Shown piece by piece: positions 7,479 to 17,486 of a stretch of 46,330 bases of DNA. Source of the stretch: a bacterium (GTDB taxonomy: Bacteria; Fidelibacterota; UBA8477; JABMPR01); NCBI GenBank assembly GCA_013202895.1, contig JABMPR010000216.1, positions 1-46,330 on the forward strand, read 5' to 3'. Every line of letters begins with the position of its first letter. Positions within the stretch are counted from its first letter, which is position 1. A program made the position numbers and the translations under genes. The notes under the pieces were generated by a model. It had not been told where the DNA came from, made no database searches, and saw nothing but the letters and a program-made list of their open reading frames with translations.

Positions 7479-8708
7479 ATGCAATGGCGATATTTTTGGA
7501 TAATCATCTTAGTTATTCTATTCAACGCCTGTAGTTCTCAAAAGGTAGGGGTCTACGATGATCTGAATAAAAGTAAGATGGACAAGTCTTTTGATAAATA
7601 TCTGGGAACCCCCTACAAGTGGGGAGGAACCGAACCTGGGAGAGGGGTCGATTGTTCAGGTTTCACTTCAGGTGTTTATCGTGATCAGGGGATTATTATT
7701 CCGCGAACGTCAAGAATGCAATACAGCGTGGGGGATGAGGTTTCCAGAGACCAGCTTCAATATGGAGATCTCCTGTTTTATGATACACTGGGTAAGGGCG
7801 TCTCCCACGTTGGGGTTTACACAAAAGGCAATCAGATGATTCATGCCAGCTCCACCCAGGGAGTGACAGAAGTTCCCATAAATTCGGATTACTGGATGAA
7901 ACGCTATATTGGTGCCAGACGTCTCACCGGTTCAGATCTTAGATCGGGAGAGATTGGCGGTGAATTCCATCTCTTACCCAAAGCCTACCCATTCCGGGTT
8001 CGTCGTCTTATTGATATACCCACTGCCGATGTAATCGAGAATCGCTTTATCGGTCTGGATATCCAAAATGATGCGGAAGGAAATTTGCGCGTAGCCAGTT
8101 CTGTCAGTTTGTGGAATCATTGGGAGTTTGGCTTGGAATTTCAAGTCAATCAATTCCTTGGTCATGATGTTGATGCATTCGGACTAGAACTGCCTTTTGT
8201 AAATACCAAATTTCGCATCTGGGAACAAAAAGGCAAATATATACCTTCGCTGGCCGTCGGAATGGAAAGTAATAGTCGCAATTGGACTGTCACCACAGAT
8301 TCAGCTGATGTTGAGACAGTTGAGAATCGCTGGAGTCCACCACGCAATGCCTATGTGGTTGCATCCTACAAATATGATCGGTTTAAAAAACTGCATCTGG
8401 GTCGAGGGCGCCTCAGTGGTGGATTCGCCCAAACAGATTTGTTTGCCTATCATGACACCTCAGCCAGCTATGATGGTGCTGAGGATGCTTTTCTCTTTTT
8501 TGGTGTGGAACAGCAAATCACTCGGCGTCTAATGGCCACAATGGAACTTGATCATTTGTTTTTGAAAGATGTGAAAGCCACCATGAATGTGGGGATAAAT
8601 TTTGCGCTGAATAATGCATCGAGTATTGCCTATACCTGGCGAAATGTAGGTGCCGATGAACGATCGCTGGAACGTGCCATGCAGTTCAGCTACATACTAG
8701 AGTATTAA
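7479..8708 (+). CDS. NlpC/P60 cell-wall hydrolase lipoprotein fused to a C-terminal outer-membrane beta-barrel-like domain
   Basis: 409 residues. A signal sequence ends at Cys18 (LFNACSS), a plausible lipobox although -3 is Phe. Residues 36-150 form an NlpC/P60 domain with the catalytic triad C59 (DCSGF), H110 (SHVGVY) and H122 (IHAS); such enzymes cut peptide cross-links of peptidoglycan. Residues from about 155 to 409 are rich in alternating aromatic and polar strands (for example WEFGLEFQVNQFLG, TMELDHLFL) and the protein ends in an aromatic Tyr. This is the pattern of an outer-membrane beta-barrel with a BAM-type C-terminal signal. The combination is unusual, since NlpC/P60 lipoproteins are normally 150-250 residues. 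Start ATG 7479 with GGGAGTG upstream. The acyltransferase gene begins 14 bases later. Confidence 0.8.
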   Translation: MQWRYFWIIILVILFNACSSQKVGVYDDLNKSKMDKSFDKYLGTPYKWGGTEPGRGVDCSGFTSGVYRDQGIIIPRTSRMQYSVGDEVSRDQLQYGDLLFYDTLGKGVSHVGVYTKGNQMIHASSTQGVTEVPINSDYWMKRYIGARRLTGSDLRSGEIGGEFHLLPKAYPFRVRRLIDIPTADVIENRFIGLDIQNDAEGNLRVASSVSLWNHWEFGLEFQVNQFLGHDVDAFGLELPFVNTKFRIWEQKGKYIPSLAVGMESNSRNWTVTTDSADVETVENRWSPPRNAYVVASYKYDRFKKLHLGRGRLSGGFAQTDLFAYHDTSASYDGAEDAFLFFGVEQQITRRLMATMELDHLFLKDVKATMNVGINFALNNASSIAYTWRNVGADERSLERAMQFSYILEY

Positions 8709-8722
8709 ATCGGAGATTAAAC

Positions 8723-9595
8723 ATGCCTTTTCGCTGGAGACCTGATGGAACTGTTGTAAAAAATGTACCGAATACCCGTCGGATCATGCCCTTTCTCATG
8801 CATGGCAGGTCCGAATCAACGGTTTATTATGAGCAGCATGTGGAAGTGGAAAAAGCCTGGAAATATATTGAAGAATTTCAAAAAAGGACCGGTCATAAAG
8901 CGAGCATTATGCATTTCATAATCTGGCGCTCAGCTCAGGTACTCCATCAACGTCCCGGATTGAATCGTTTTGTCGCCGGTCGTCGTATCTATCAGCGGGA
9001 TGGGATCTGGGTCAGCTTTTCCATTAAAAAGCAGATGCAGGATGACGCACCTCTGGTGGTGGTAAAGAAGAAGATAGATCCAACTTGGGGTTTTGAAGAA
9101 ACAGTACGGCAGATTCAAGGAGGTATCAAGGAGGGCAGGGCCGGTACCAAGTCAACGTCAGATAAAGAAATGGATCTAGCCTTCATGCTTCCCAATTTTA
9201 TAGTCAGCTTTTTTGTCTGGCTATTGAGAACCCTAAATCATTTTGGATGGTTGCCCGGTAGCTTAATCCGTGAAGATGAACTCTATGGAAGTCTGTTCAT
9301 CGCTAATCTAGGAAGTATCGGTTTGCAGCCGGCTTATCATCATCTGTATGAGTATGGAGATATTCCTATATTCATGGCTTTGGGGACCAATGAACCGCGC
9401 ATGATGCTAGATGATCGAGGGCGCCCGGCTGTCAAGGATATCATGACCATTCGCTATAGTTTTGATGAACGCATTAACGATGGTTTTTATTGTATCAAGG
9501 CTCTGGAATTATTAAAAAATCTGGTTGAAGATCCGGAAATGGAGCTCGCCACAGAATCTGAGGAGCCCTTACCTGAGGAAGCACCGGGGATTTAA
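8723..9595 (+). CDS. Stand-alone 2-oxoacid dehydrogenase E2-type acyltransferase domain, catalytic His replaced by Glu
   Basis: 290 residues resembling only the catalytic domain of dihydrolipoamide acyltransferases: no lipoyl domain, no peripheral-subunit-binding domain and no E1/E3 genes nearby. Family hallmarks include the long catalytic core, the segment LFIANLGSIGL (compare SNxGxxG of E2) and the C-terminal active-site motif. That motif should be HRxxDG but reads ERINDG (residues 249-254), so the base His is Glu while Asp253 is kept. The protein may therefore be non-catalytic, use other chemistry, or act as a binding protein. The C-terminus is very acidic. It lies 14 bases after the NlpC/P60 fusion gene, suggesting co-transcription, and a hairpin follows at 9603. 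Function unknown. Confidence 0.75.
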   Translation: MPFRWRPDGTVVKNVPNTRRIMPFLMHGRSESTVYYEQHVEVEKAWKYIEEFQKRTGHKASIMHFIIWRSAQVLHQRPGLNRFVAGRRIYQRDGIWVSFSIKKQMQDDAPLVVVKKKIDPTWGFEETVRQIQGGIKEGRAGTKSTSDKEMDLAFMLPNFIVSFFVWLLRTLNHFGWLPGSLIREDELYGSLFIANLGSIGLQPAYHHLYEYGDIPIFMALGTNEPRMMLDDRGRPAVKDIMTIRYSFDERINDGFYCIKALELLKNLVEDPEMELATESEEPLPEEAPGI

Positions 9596-9602
9596 GGTAG
9601 AG

Positions 9603-9626
9603 GCGAGGATTCAAATCCTCGCTTTG
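9603..9626 (+). terminator. Probable terminator hairpin after the E2-like gene
   Basis: A perfect 8-bp stem GCGAGGAT/ATCCTCGC (9603-9610 with 9615-9622) with a TCAA loop starts 8 bases after the stop codon. The T run is short (TTT), so termination may be weak. Confidence 0.55.
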
Positions 9627-9769
9627 GAATCCAAAGAACGGAGACTGGGCCTGTCGAAGTCGTAGAGGATGTTAACCATACATTGGACATTTCGATCAGT
9701 CGACACTCCTAGAGCTACACCTAGACAAGTAAACTCAACGTCCTAGATTAAATTTATAAGGAGTTAATC

Positions 9770-9982
9770 GTGCAGCATAATAACTGGCAATGTCCGAAAT
9801 GTAAAAATAATGAGTATGAAACCGATCAGTTTGCCGCTACGGGTGGCGGGTTTACAAAGATTGTTGATATTCAGAATAAAAAATTCAACACCATTACCTG
9901 CAACCGCTGCAGATTCACAGAAGTCTACAAAGCCGGTAAATCTGGTACTCTGGAAGATGTCTTTGATTTCTTTACCACTTAA
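9770..9982 (+). CDS. Small zinc-ribbon protein (DUF2082/YpzJ-like)
   Basis: 70 residues with two Cys pairs, CPKC (8-11) and CNRC near 44-47, which would bind one zinc ion. The middle block ATGGGFTKIVDIQNKKF is characteristic of the small family described as zinc-ribbon, possibly nucleic-acid-binding proteins. The start is a GTG at 9770, supported by AAGGAG at 9758-9763. It seems to be a single gene; its role is unknown. Confidence 0.85.
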   Translation: MQHNNWQCPKCKNNEYETDQFAATGGGFTKIVDIQNKKFNTITCNRCRFTEVYKAGKSGTLEDVFDFFTT

Positions 9983-10174
9983 TCTGGATCATTTAGGACG
10001 GAAACAATCCCAAAAACTATAACAAACCCACACTATAGCTTTTCGTTAGAAAATGCTAATTCCATACGCACAAATCATTTACCTGGAGCTAGAGTTAATT
10101 TTTCAGAGTATATTCCCGCGATCCAAACCTGGTGTGGCTCCAGCTTGTTTGGAATGAAATAATGGAGGACAAAC

Positions 10175-10960
10175 ATGATGATTTATTATTCTAAAAAATA
10201 CGGGATCTATTTTTTTCTGATAATATGCTCAATGTTACTTTTTTCATGTGAGGACAAGCTTGTCATCAATACAGACAAAAATACTTATTACGACGATATT
10301 GCCGATCTAACCTATCTTAATGGTCACTTTTTTACCACAAACTATGATCTCTCAGGACATGCCGGTTCCCAAATTGATCTCTTGAAATATGAGTATAACG
10401 TTGAACATATCTTAATCTCAGACAGCTATGATCTGGATATGAATGGCCAGGGTTATCTGGCAATCACAAATGATGGCACCGATCTCTATCTCCAGTCAAG
10501 ATTTTCACAGCTTATCGTAAAAAGCTCCGCCATCGGTGAACGAGCATTTCTGAGGGCTGATGACATCGAAACCAATTGGCAACCAAGCGGATTGGCTTAT
10601 AATGAAAATAATGATTCTCTAACGGCACTTTACCGAAATCTGAATGATTTGAGTCAATACAGGATACGGACGATCTCAAAGGATATTTCCTCAGAAGCAA
10701 CCCGGGATGAATTATTTCAGATAGATTTTGTGGACACGACCTATCACGGGATTTATGCCATGGAATACCATGATTCTAATTTCTATATGCTTGGTGTAGA
10801 CACTAGCCAGGTAGATATCTTGATAACATTTGATCAAGATCTAGGTCTACTAAGCACTGAAGAAATCTCAGATTCAACTGTTGTGGGTCTTTGTTTTAGG
10901 GAAGACAATTTGTACTTCAGTTATCGGGATAAAAGAATTGAGTTGTGGGGAAGCTATTAA
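10175..10960 (+). CDS. Hypothetical lipoprotein, possibly beta-propeller-like
   Basis: 261 residues. A hydrophobic signal ends at LLFSC-E, a good lipobox, so the mature protein is probably lipid-anchored at Cys25. The rest is rich in short beta-strand segments of the kind YLNGHFFTTNYDLSG, LAITNDGTDLYLQSRFS and MEYHDSNFYMLGVD. These loosely resemble repeated propeller blades, but no family is recognised. The start is the ATG at 10175 with GGAGG about 9 bases upstream; a second ATG follows immediately. It has no obvious operon partner: the preceding gene is a zinc ribbon with its own ribosome binding site, and the recombination gene follows after 135 bases. Confidence 0.75.
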   Translation: MMIYYSKKYGIYFFLIICSMLLFSCEDKLVINTDKNTYYDDIADLTYLNGHFFTTNYDLSGHAGSQIDLLKYEYNVEHILISDSYDLDMNGQGYLAITNDGTDLYLQSRFSQLIVKSSAIGERAFLRADDIETNWQPSGLAYNENNDSLTALYRNLNDLSQYRIRTISKDISSEATRDELFQIDFVDTTYHGIYAMEYHDSNFYMLGVDTSQVDILITFDQDLGLLSTEEISDSTVVGLCFREDNLYFSYRDKRIELWGSY

Positions 10961-11095
10961 CCCACTACCTGTTTCTCTGGGGATGAAAACTCATAAAAAA
11001 GGTAGAATTATATTAATAACAAATTAATTCGCCATCCTCAACGACTCAAATCACCTCGCATTCCCCCCGACTTACTTTATTTTCCCTGACATTCT

Positions 11096-14000
11096 ATGAG
11101 CATTGATCTAAAAAAAGTTTTCGACCTGAATCGCAATGTCTTTATCGAAGCCTGCGCCGGTGCGGGTAAAACCTGGCTCTTGTCCAAGCGCTATGCAGCC
11201 ATCATGGATGATTTTGCCCGACAACAGGCTGAGAATCCTCAAAGTCCGCTTCAAGATGCCTCAAATATTCTGGTCATCACCTTCACCAGAAAAGCTGCCG
11301 CCGAAATGTCCGGGCGCATCTATGCCGATCTAAATCTACTTCTAAATGACCAGCCTTTAGCCCATGTACCAGCTGATTTCGGCTCCTACCTGCGCCAGGC
11401 ACCCCAAAGTTATAAAATGCATCTGCGGTCCACCTACTCCAGGAATGCCATCTCTACCATTGATTCTTTTTGTACTCAGATCCTGAGGGACCAGGCTGAA
11501 AATCTAAATATCGATCCAGAATTCCGGATACAGGATGAAGCAGATACGCAAAGAATGGAAATGGAAACCTGGGAAAGCTTCCTGCGAAACCGCAGTCACA
11601 ACCAGGATCCAGATTTAAAATTTCTCCTTGAACATCTCTCAGTTTACCATCTTAGCGAATATGTAAAAAAGTTGCAGACCCACTCTCAATTGATGATGCC
11701 CTGGTTGGAATACCAAGCCTCTCATTCCCCAGAGGAATTACAATCAGAATTCAGAAAAGCACACTCCCTTCCTTCTGTCCTCGAAAAGGTCGAGCGGCAA
11801 TTAATTGACCTGGTGGACAATCTGCCCAATGCTTCTGAGATGATCAATCCTGACCATGCTCAATACCGTAAATTGGCAGATTTGGTCGCCTTCTTAAGCT
11901 CGCTGATTGAAGATGATTATGTATATGGTTTAGAACTCCTGGAGCTGGTCCGAAGAATCGCACTTATCAGCAGTCGCGAAAAATACTATTCATCGATTTC
12001 AATTCCATCCAATGTCTGGCCAACACAATGGGTAGGGGTGATCAGGGAGCGCTATAAATCCTTTATTTCTGAAATTCAGGATCTGCTCCCTTATGACATG
12101 CTCATGGGTGAGATACCCGGAAAATGGGATTTGGATGCCTGTACGGTTCAACATCACCTCTCCCGGTTTTTTCTAGCTTATTTGGAAGTTTTGAATCAAC
12201 GCTTACAACGGGAAGGTGTACTCAGTTTTAATGAGGTGATCCTCCAAACCAGGAAAGTCCTGGAAAATCCGAAAATAGCCGCATACTATGGAAATCGTTT
12301 TAGTCATATCCTTTTTGATGAATTCCAGGATACCAATGATCTGCGCTGGGATATTATCAGATTAATTGCCCAGGGTAAGAGTCACAAACTTAGAGATCGC
12401 GGTTTGTTTATTGTAGGTGATATTAAACAATCGATCTATCGTTTTAACCAGGCAGATGTGCAGGTCATGAACCGTGTCAGAAAGACCCTCTCTGATGCAA
12501 GGGCTTGGATTCTCAGCGCTGATGAGACTTATCGTTCTTCCCGAAAATTTGTAAACACTGTAATTAATCCCCTGATCAGTGCCACATTTCCTGACGCTGA
12601 TGAGCAAGCTGATCTGGCACTGTACGAAACTGCTTTTCGGCCGACTCTTGCGGCTGAAAACAACCCTCCCATGGATGGGAAGCATGAAATTTCTCGTTGT
12701 ATGTTAAGTGTTGTCCTGGAGGACGATAAGTCCGGGGGATCAGCAATTGATGTCATACATACTGCCGATCTATGCCAGGATTGGCTCACATGGATTGAAA
12801 ATCAAGGTATTGAAACAGGGCCTGGACCCGCTGTTGGCATTCTGCTTAGATCATTTACACATATTCTGGATTATATCCGGGTTTTCACAGCTAAAGGGCT
12901 CGATTTTGAAGTCCTCTCCAGTAAAGGATTATTCGCACAACAGGAAAGTTATGACATCTATCATCTACTTAGCGTATTGATTAACCCACTGGACGATCTT
13001 GCCCTGGTGGGAATATTAAGAAGCCCCTTCTTTATCATAATCGATAGCGATATTCAGAAACTTCGCGAGCTGGCAAGTAATGGTCCTAGAACAGGGTGGG
13101 TCTGGAGCAGTCTGAGTCACTTGCAGCCTGAGATTTTCGAGGAAATTCAAGCTTGGCGTAAAGATAGTGCCCGTGAACCACTGGATCGTCTCATCACAAA
13201 CATCATGTCAGGTGCGGATCGCCGTCTGGGATGGATTTCAGAAACCGGTGGTGCACTGAGACTTGCTAATCTTGAGCGTTTAATCCACATGATTCACCAG
13301 CTTTCTCTGGATGGTCTGGGTTTAAGAGAGATACAAGAGTACTTCAAATTTCAGATTCAGCACGGTGAGGCTTCTCAGGCTGAATTACCTGGTGCAACCC
13401 GAATCCAGATATTATCCATTCATAAATCAAAGGGTTTGGAATTTCCAGTTGTGATCCTACCAAACCTGCAGGCTCCACCCAAGTCAGAAACCAGCGGTAT
13501 TTATATTGGTCGTGCTGGCGAACAGTGGCAGGCTGGAATTACCGTAGATACATTCAATGCCAGCCATAAAACCTTGATGTTTCAAAAAATCAAAGCTAAC
13601 ACAAAAGCCGAAGAAGAAGCCGAGGATAAACGACTCTTTTATGTGGCGCTTACGCGGGCCAGATACGGAGTGGGCTTTGTTGCGAGAATAGACACCAAAC
13701 GGCAGCCATGGGCCAACACCTGGTGGCGACGCTATCTCATGCCAGTCTTTGATCTAGAGCTGGATAAAGAACAAGCGCTAACTGACCCCCAATCAATTCA
13801 AAAGAGTTGGCAGGAACGCTCAAGCTCAGAAATGTTTTTCGATCTTACGCTGGGATCTGAAATACTGGCAAAGAAATCTTTCTCACCCCCTGTGGTTGAT
13901 CAGGAAATAATGTCTCAAGCATCATTCGGGGTTCCTCAAATCTATGAGGAGATATCACCCCATACCATTATGGTCTGGATGGATAAAAAGCATTATGCAG

Positions 14001-17000
14001 GTTCAGATGAGCAAAAGACCGGTGAAGATCGTGATCTGGAAACTACAGCGCTGACCTTTGGTCGATTACTGCATCGTGCCATGGAATTGGAATGGTTTGA
14101 CAGCACTTTATATGCAGAACCCATCCAACACTATCTGGAAGAAGAGGGTGTAGTCGATCCAGAAAACCAGAAACTTTTTCAAGAGGATCTGACCGAATGC
14201 CTGACCCTTTATCGCCAAAGCTCACTGTCCCAAAAAATTGCCGCACTATCCGGAATTGATAAATTTCCAGAAATCCCTGTATTTGGATACCTCAAAAGTA
14301 TGTCCCGTGTATTCAAAGTTTCAGGGATTATTGATTTGCTCTACCTGGATGGGGATGACTGGGTCGTTTTGGATTATAAAACGGATAAAGAACTACCTCC
14401 GAATCTGGAACTTAAAGATTATGCATACTGGTATCAGATACAGACCTACTTATGGATATTGAAACTACTATATGGCATCGAAGCGCGGGGAGAATTGTAT
14501 TTTAATCGTTTTGATAAGATCATAACAATCGAATATGAACCTGAATTGTATTTTTCTAAGCTAGCTACACTGGATCATGGACAAGGCTTGCAGCCAATCC
14601 TACCTTCGGGAACAGATATTGAGGCTGAACTACTAGACATTCTTAAGAAACTTGACCCACATAAACCGGTGGTGATCATTGAACCTACAAAAAATAGCAG
14701 TGAACGCCTCATTCAAGCGATGACACTCAGCGAATTGAATCATCCGAGATTGCAGGTTTTGACGCTGAATGATTTTAGAAAATTGACAGAACCTGTTGGA
14801 CGCAGATTGACGCCTTATCTCAGCAGACTGGGGGTCGCCCGGCTTCTCGGTAAGCGTCCTCAATGGGGAATGGTTAATCGCATAGCAGCAGCCTTTTATA
14901 AAGCAACTCGAGGAGAAGTTGTCACTCCAGATAAGCAGGAACTATTCCATAGATTTCTGGTCTGGTGTACAGAACACAAAATCATGACGTCCGGAAAAGA
15001 GTGGGAATTTTCGAAGTTACTACCAGAATTGAAGATTATTGTAAATTCCATCCACTCAACGACGCCTTCTGATTACATGTTTTTAGCTGATTTAGGTGCC
15101 GAACGTGATCTCATTTTTATAGACCCCTTATCCCCTGGAAAACCGGTCTCCGGGTTCCCAATGACCATTAAAGCCTGGATGACACAGGAGGAGATGCCTT
15201 CCCAGGAATTTCGGCATAGCTACACCCCATGTTTTGCCATTCATGAGGAGCTTGTGCTGGTAGCCTCAAAAATTCGTAACATGCTGCAAGGGGGAACTGC
15301 GCCAGGTGATATCCTCATCGCAGTTTCATCAATGGAACGTTATGTGCCTACCCTTAAACGTGTATTTGATCAGGTGGGTATCTCAGTCCGGGTTAGCAAG
15401 CGTGAACCTGTTATGGAACGGCCGGTTACGCAGCTGGCGCTGGCTCTAATTCAGGGTCGTATCGCGCACCTATTATCCTGGGATATGGCGATGTCTGTCT
15501 GGTTGCATCCCTTAGTCATACCCTCAGGTACTCCAGGCAATACACGCATGAAGCTGGACATCGAAGCACGCAAATTGGGGATTACCACTCTTGACAAGTC
15601 CCTTCCTGACAGGTTCAGCCATCCTAGAATCAACCAGGCTGCAAAAGATTTATTAAAATTTGTTACAAAGGAATGGCATCAAGACCGGAATTCAGGACTG
15701 GTGCAAGAGGCAAAGTGGCTTGCATCTATATTGGGTAGATTCCAATTTACGCATCGTTTGAAACCGGGCAGTGTTGCCTCCAAAGCCTATACTTCACTAA
15801 AGAATGCTATCATTGGCATCCGTGTGGATTGGGAACGCTATTTGAGTCAGAAAGGCAGCCTCAGAGATTTAAACCGTGAGTTAAGAGAACGACTCAAGGG
15901 CGTGGAAGTGTCTTCAGCCCAGCAGGGCTTTGGAGTCGATGTTATCTCATTGCTCGACACCTTGAATCTTACTTGTCCACATCTTTTCGTTATTGGATTG
16001 ACAGAGGGACAATTTCCCATTGCGCCTGATAGCAATCCCTATTTAAAACAATCGGAGCTGAATCCCTGGTTCCTGAATTTATATCTTTTCAAGCATTGGC
16101 TGGCACGTCCCCAGGGCAGTTTACATCTAACGTCACCTCTGCGCAATGCTGATGGAACACCGCTTCAGGAGAGTACTTTTTGTCAATACTTGAATAAGCA
16201 GGAATATCCAAAACTTCCGCCCATTAGTCGCCAGGCCCAGCTTGCACAAATGGCTGGAAAAACATTTGCCAGAACACACTCAAAAATTCAGGATCGCCAC
16301 AACGAATTGCTCCTCAATGCAGGGACGGGGGATTGGTATGGAAAGCTTGCTTCACATGCTGAGAGCTCCTTTGATCAGATCTCTGCCTCTGCTTTTGATG
16401 ATTTGATAAAATGTCCCCAACGCTTCTGGTATAGCCGGAAGCTGTATCTGGAACCTGCTGAAACCAATATTGCAGAGCGCCAGGAAATTGAAGTAGGGAA
16501 TCTGGTTCACAAAGTGTTGGAAATATTTGGAAACCAGGAGGGATTTATTTTAGCTGCCACGGATCTTTCAGCAGCGCTGGAAAAACTTGAATCGGTTGCT
16601 CTCAGTTTTCTCAAGGAGCAGGAAATTGACCCTGATGCAGATCTGTTAGATAATAAATGGAGCGAGTTGTATTTTAAGAACTTCCTGGATCCCGATAGAA
16701 ATCTTCTGGCGGCGATGCTAAACTCTGAGACAATGGTCTTAGACAAGTTTGGCGATCCAGGACTTCATGAGCAGGCTTTTGGTGATATAAATGATGAGCA
16801 ATCATGGCCAGCGGTAGTGATTGAGAATGAGTCCTTGAAATTAGCGCTCAGAGGTAAGATTGATCGTGTATTTATTGAGGGGGATAATGTCTGGGCGACT
16901 GACTATAAGACGGGTCATGTTGATATCAAGCAAAGTCGGGAATTCTGGACCAGTCAAATGTTGTTCTACTACCTCATGCTGAAAACACGGTTTCCTGAAA

Positions 17001-17305
17001 AAAATGTCGTTCTTACCTACGAGCAGGTCAAAGACTTCAAAGAGAACAAGTTTGGTTTTAAGGGTTATTTGGGAGATGTTAGTTCCGATAATCCGGTTAT
17101 GGAAACCTTGCCCCCCAGATCGAAAGCAATAATCCCCATTGCTGATGGTGAAGAATGGTCGGTTGAGCGAATCAAGTCTGAAACACTTTCTTATGCTCGA
17201 TATTTGGCTGACAATGTTTTCCCACTCACCAAACGCGATGAATCTATTGCCTGTGCCTACTGTCCGTATGATCGAATTTGCCGAAAGACAGCATTACCAC
17301 GCTAA
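11096..17305 (+). CDS. AddA-AddB fusion: UvrD-type helicase and two RecB-type nuclease domains in one 2069-residue polypeptide
   Basis: One uninterrupted frame. Residues 1-1180 are AddA-like: Walker A EACAGAGKT (18-26), TFTRKAAAEM, Walker B LFDEFQD (DEFQD at 408), GDIKQSIYRF, IHKSKGLEFP (775), VALTRAR, then a PD-(D/E)xK nuclease with GRLLHRAM and LDYKTD (Asp1093). Residues from about 1190 on are AddB-like: a helicase-like region without a recognisable Walker A, then a second nuclease with GNLVHKV and TDYKTG (Asp1936). The four Cys of the AddB iron-sulfur cluster are present: C1773 (KCPQRFWY), C2053, C2056 and C2062. AddAB resects double-strand ends for RecA-dependent repair and is normally two proteins of 1100-1250 residues each. 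Here both are shortened and joined. Both nuclease centres look intact; one motor seems lost. There is no clear Shine-Dalgarno before ATG 11096. Confidence 0.9.
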   Translation: MSIDLKKVFDLNRNVFIEACAGAGKTWLLSKRYAAIMDDFARQQAENPQSPLQDASNILVITFTRKAAAEMSGRIYADLNLLLNDQPLAHVPADFGSYLRQAPQSYKMHLRSTYSRNAISTIDSFCTQILRDQAENLNIDPEFRIQDEADTQRMEMETWESFLRNRSHNQDPDLKFLLEHLSVYHLSEYVKKLQTHSQLMMPWLEYQASHSPEELQSEFRKAHSLPSVLEKVERQLIDLVDNLPNASEMINPDHAQYRKLADLVAFLSSLIEDDYVYGLELLELVRRIALISSREKYYSSISIPSNVWPTQWVGVIRERYKSFISEIQDLLPYDMLMGEIPGKWDLDACTVQHHLSRFFLAYLEVLNQRLQREGVLSFNEVILQTRKVLENPKIAAYYGNRFSHILFDEFQDTNDLRWDIIRLIAQGKSHKLRDRGLFIVGDIKQSIYRFNQADVQVMNRVRKTLSDARAWILSADETYRSSRKFVNTVINPLISATFPDADEQADLALYETAFRPTLAAENNPPMDGKHEISRCMLSVVLEDDKSGGSAIDVIHTADLCQDWLTWIENQGIETGPGPAVGILLRSFTHILDYIRVFTAKGLDFEVLSSKGLFAQQESYDIYHLLSVLINPLDDLALVGILRSPFFIIIDSDIQKLRELASNGPRTGWVWSSLSHLQPEIFEEIQAWRKDSAREPLDRLITNIMSGADRRLGWISETGGALRLANLERLIHMIHQLSLDGLGLREIQEYFKFQIQHGEASQAELPGATRIQILSIHKSKGLEFPVVILPNLQAPPKSETSGIYIGRAGEQWQAGITVDTFNASHKTLMFQKIKANTKAEEEAEDKRLFYVALTRARYGVGFVARIDTKRQPWANTWWRRYLMPVFDLELDKEQALTDPQSIQKSWQERSSSEMFFDLTLGSEILAKKSFSPPVVDQEIMSQASFGVPQIYEEISPHTIMVWMDKKHYAGSDEQKTGEDRDLETTALTFGRLLHRAMELEWFDSTLYAEPIQHYLEEEGVVDPENQKLFQEDLTECLTLYRQSSLSQKIAALSGIDKFPEIPVFGYLKSMSRVFKVSGIIDLLYLDGDDWVVLDYKTDKELPPNLELKDYAYWYQIQTYLWILKLLYGIEARGELYFNRFDKIITIEYEPELYFSKLATLDHGQGLQPILPSGTDIEAELLDILKKLDPHKPVVIIEPTKNSSERLIQAMTLSELNHPRLQVLTLNDFRKLTEPVGRRLTPYLSRLGVARLLGKRPQWGMVNRIAAAFYKATRGEVVTPDKQELFHRFLVWCTEHKIMTSGKEWEFSKLLPELKIIVNSIHSTTPSDYMFLADLGAERDLIFIDPLSPGKPVSGFPMTIKAWMTQEEMPSQEFRHSYTPCFAIHEELVLVASKIRNMLQGGTAPGDILIAVSSMERYVPTLKRVFDQVGISVRVSKREPVMERPVTQLALALIQGRIAHLLSWDMAMSVWLHPLVIPSGTPGNTRMKLDIEARKLGITTLDKSLPDRFSHPRINQAAKDLLKFVTKEWHQDRNSGLVQEAKWLASILGRFQFTHRLKPGSVASKAYTSLKNAIIGIRVDWERYLSQKGSLRDLNRELRERLKGVEVSSAQQGFGVDVISLLDTLNLTCPHLFVIGLTEGQFPIAPDSNPYLKQSELNPWFLNLYLFKHWLARPQGSLHLTSPLRNADGTPLQESTFCQYLNKQEYPKLPPISRQAQLAQMAGKTFARTHSKIQDRHNELLLNAGTGDWYGKLASHAESSFDQISASAFDDLIKCPQRFWYSRKLYLEPAETNIAERQEIEVGNLVHKVLEIFGNQEGFILAATDLSAALEKLESVALSFLKEQEIDPDADLLDNKWSELYFKNFLDPDRNLLAAMLNSETMVLDKFGDPGLHEQAFGDINDEQSWPAVVIENESLKLALRGKIDRVFIEGDNVWATDYKTGHVDIKQSREFWTSQMLFYYLMLKTRFPEKNVVLTYEQVKDFKENKFGFKGYLGDVSSDNPVMETLPPRSKAIIPIADGEEWSVERIKSETLSYARYLADNVFPLTKRDESIACAYCPYDRICRKTALPR

Positions 17306-17486
17306 ATATAAGTTTGCGAGGATTTTAAACCTTCACAAGGCTGCTAAGCCAATCAACTTGAACCCCCACAGCATGTTATCCTTTAGAGCAGTGAAACTCC
17401 TGTTCCTAGATTTAAATTCCATCTATATACATCGGTATAGGATCAAGATTATTCGCCTATTGGCTCAGAATGACGCTATTACGTAT

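Noticed and set aside
9645-9665. GGGCCTGTCGAAGTC as repeat copy
   Set aside because: Resembles the CTTGTCGAAGG repeat core over only a few bases; could be chance.
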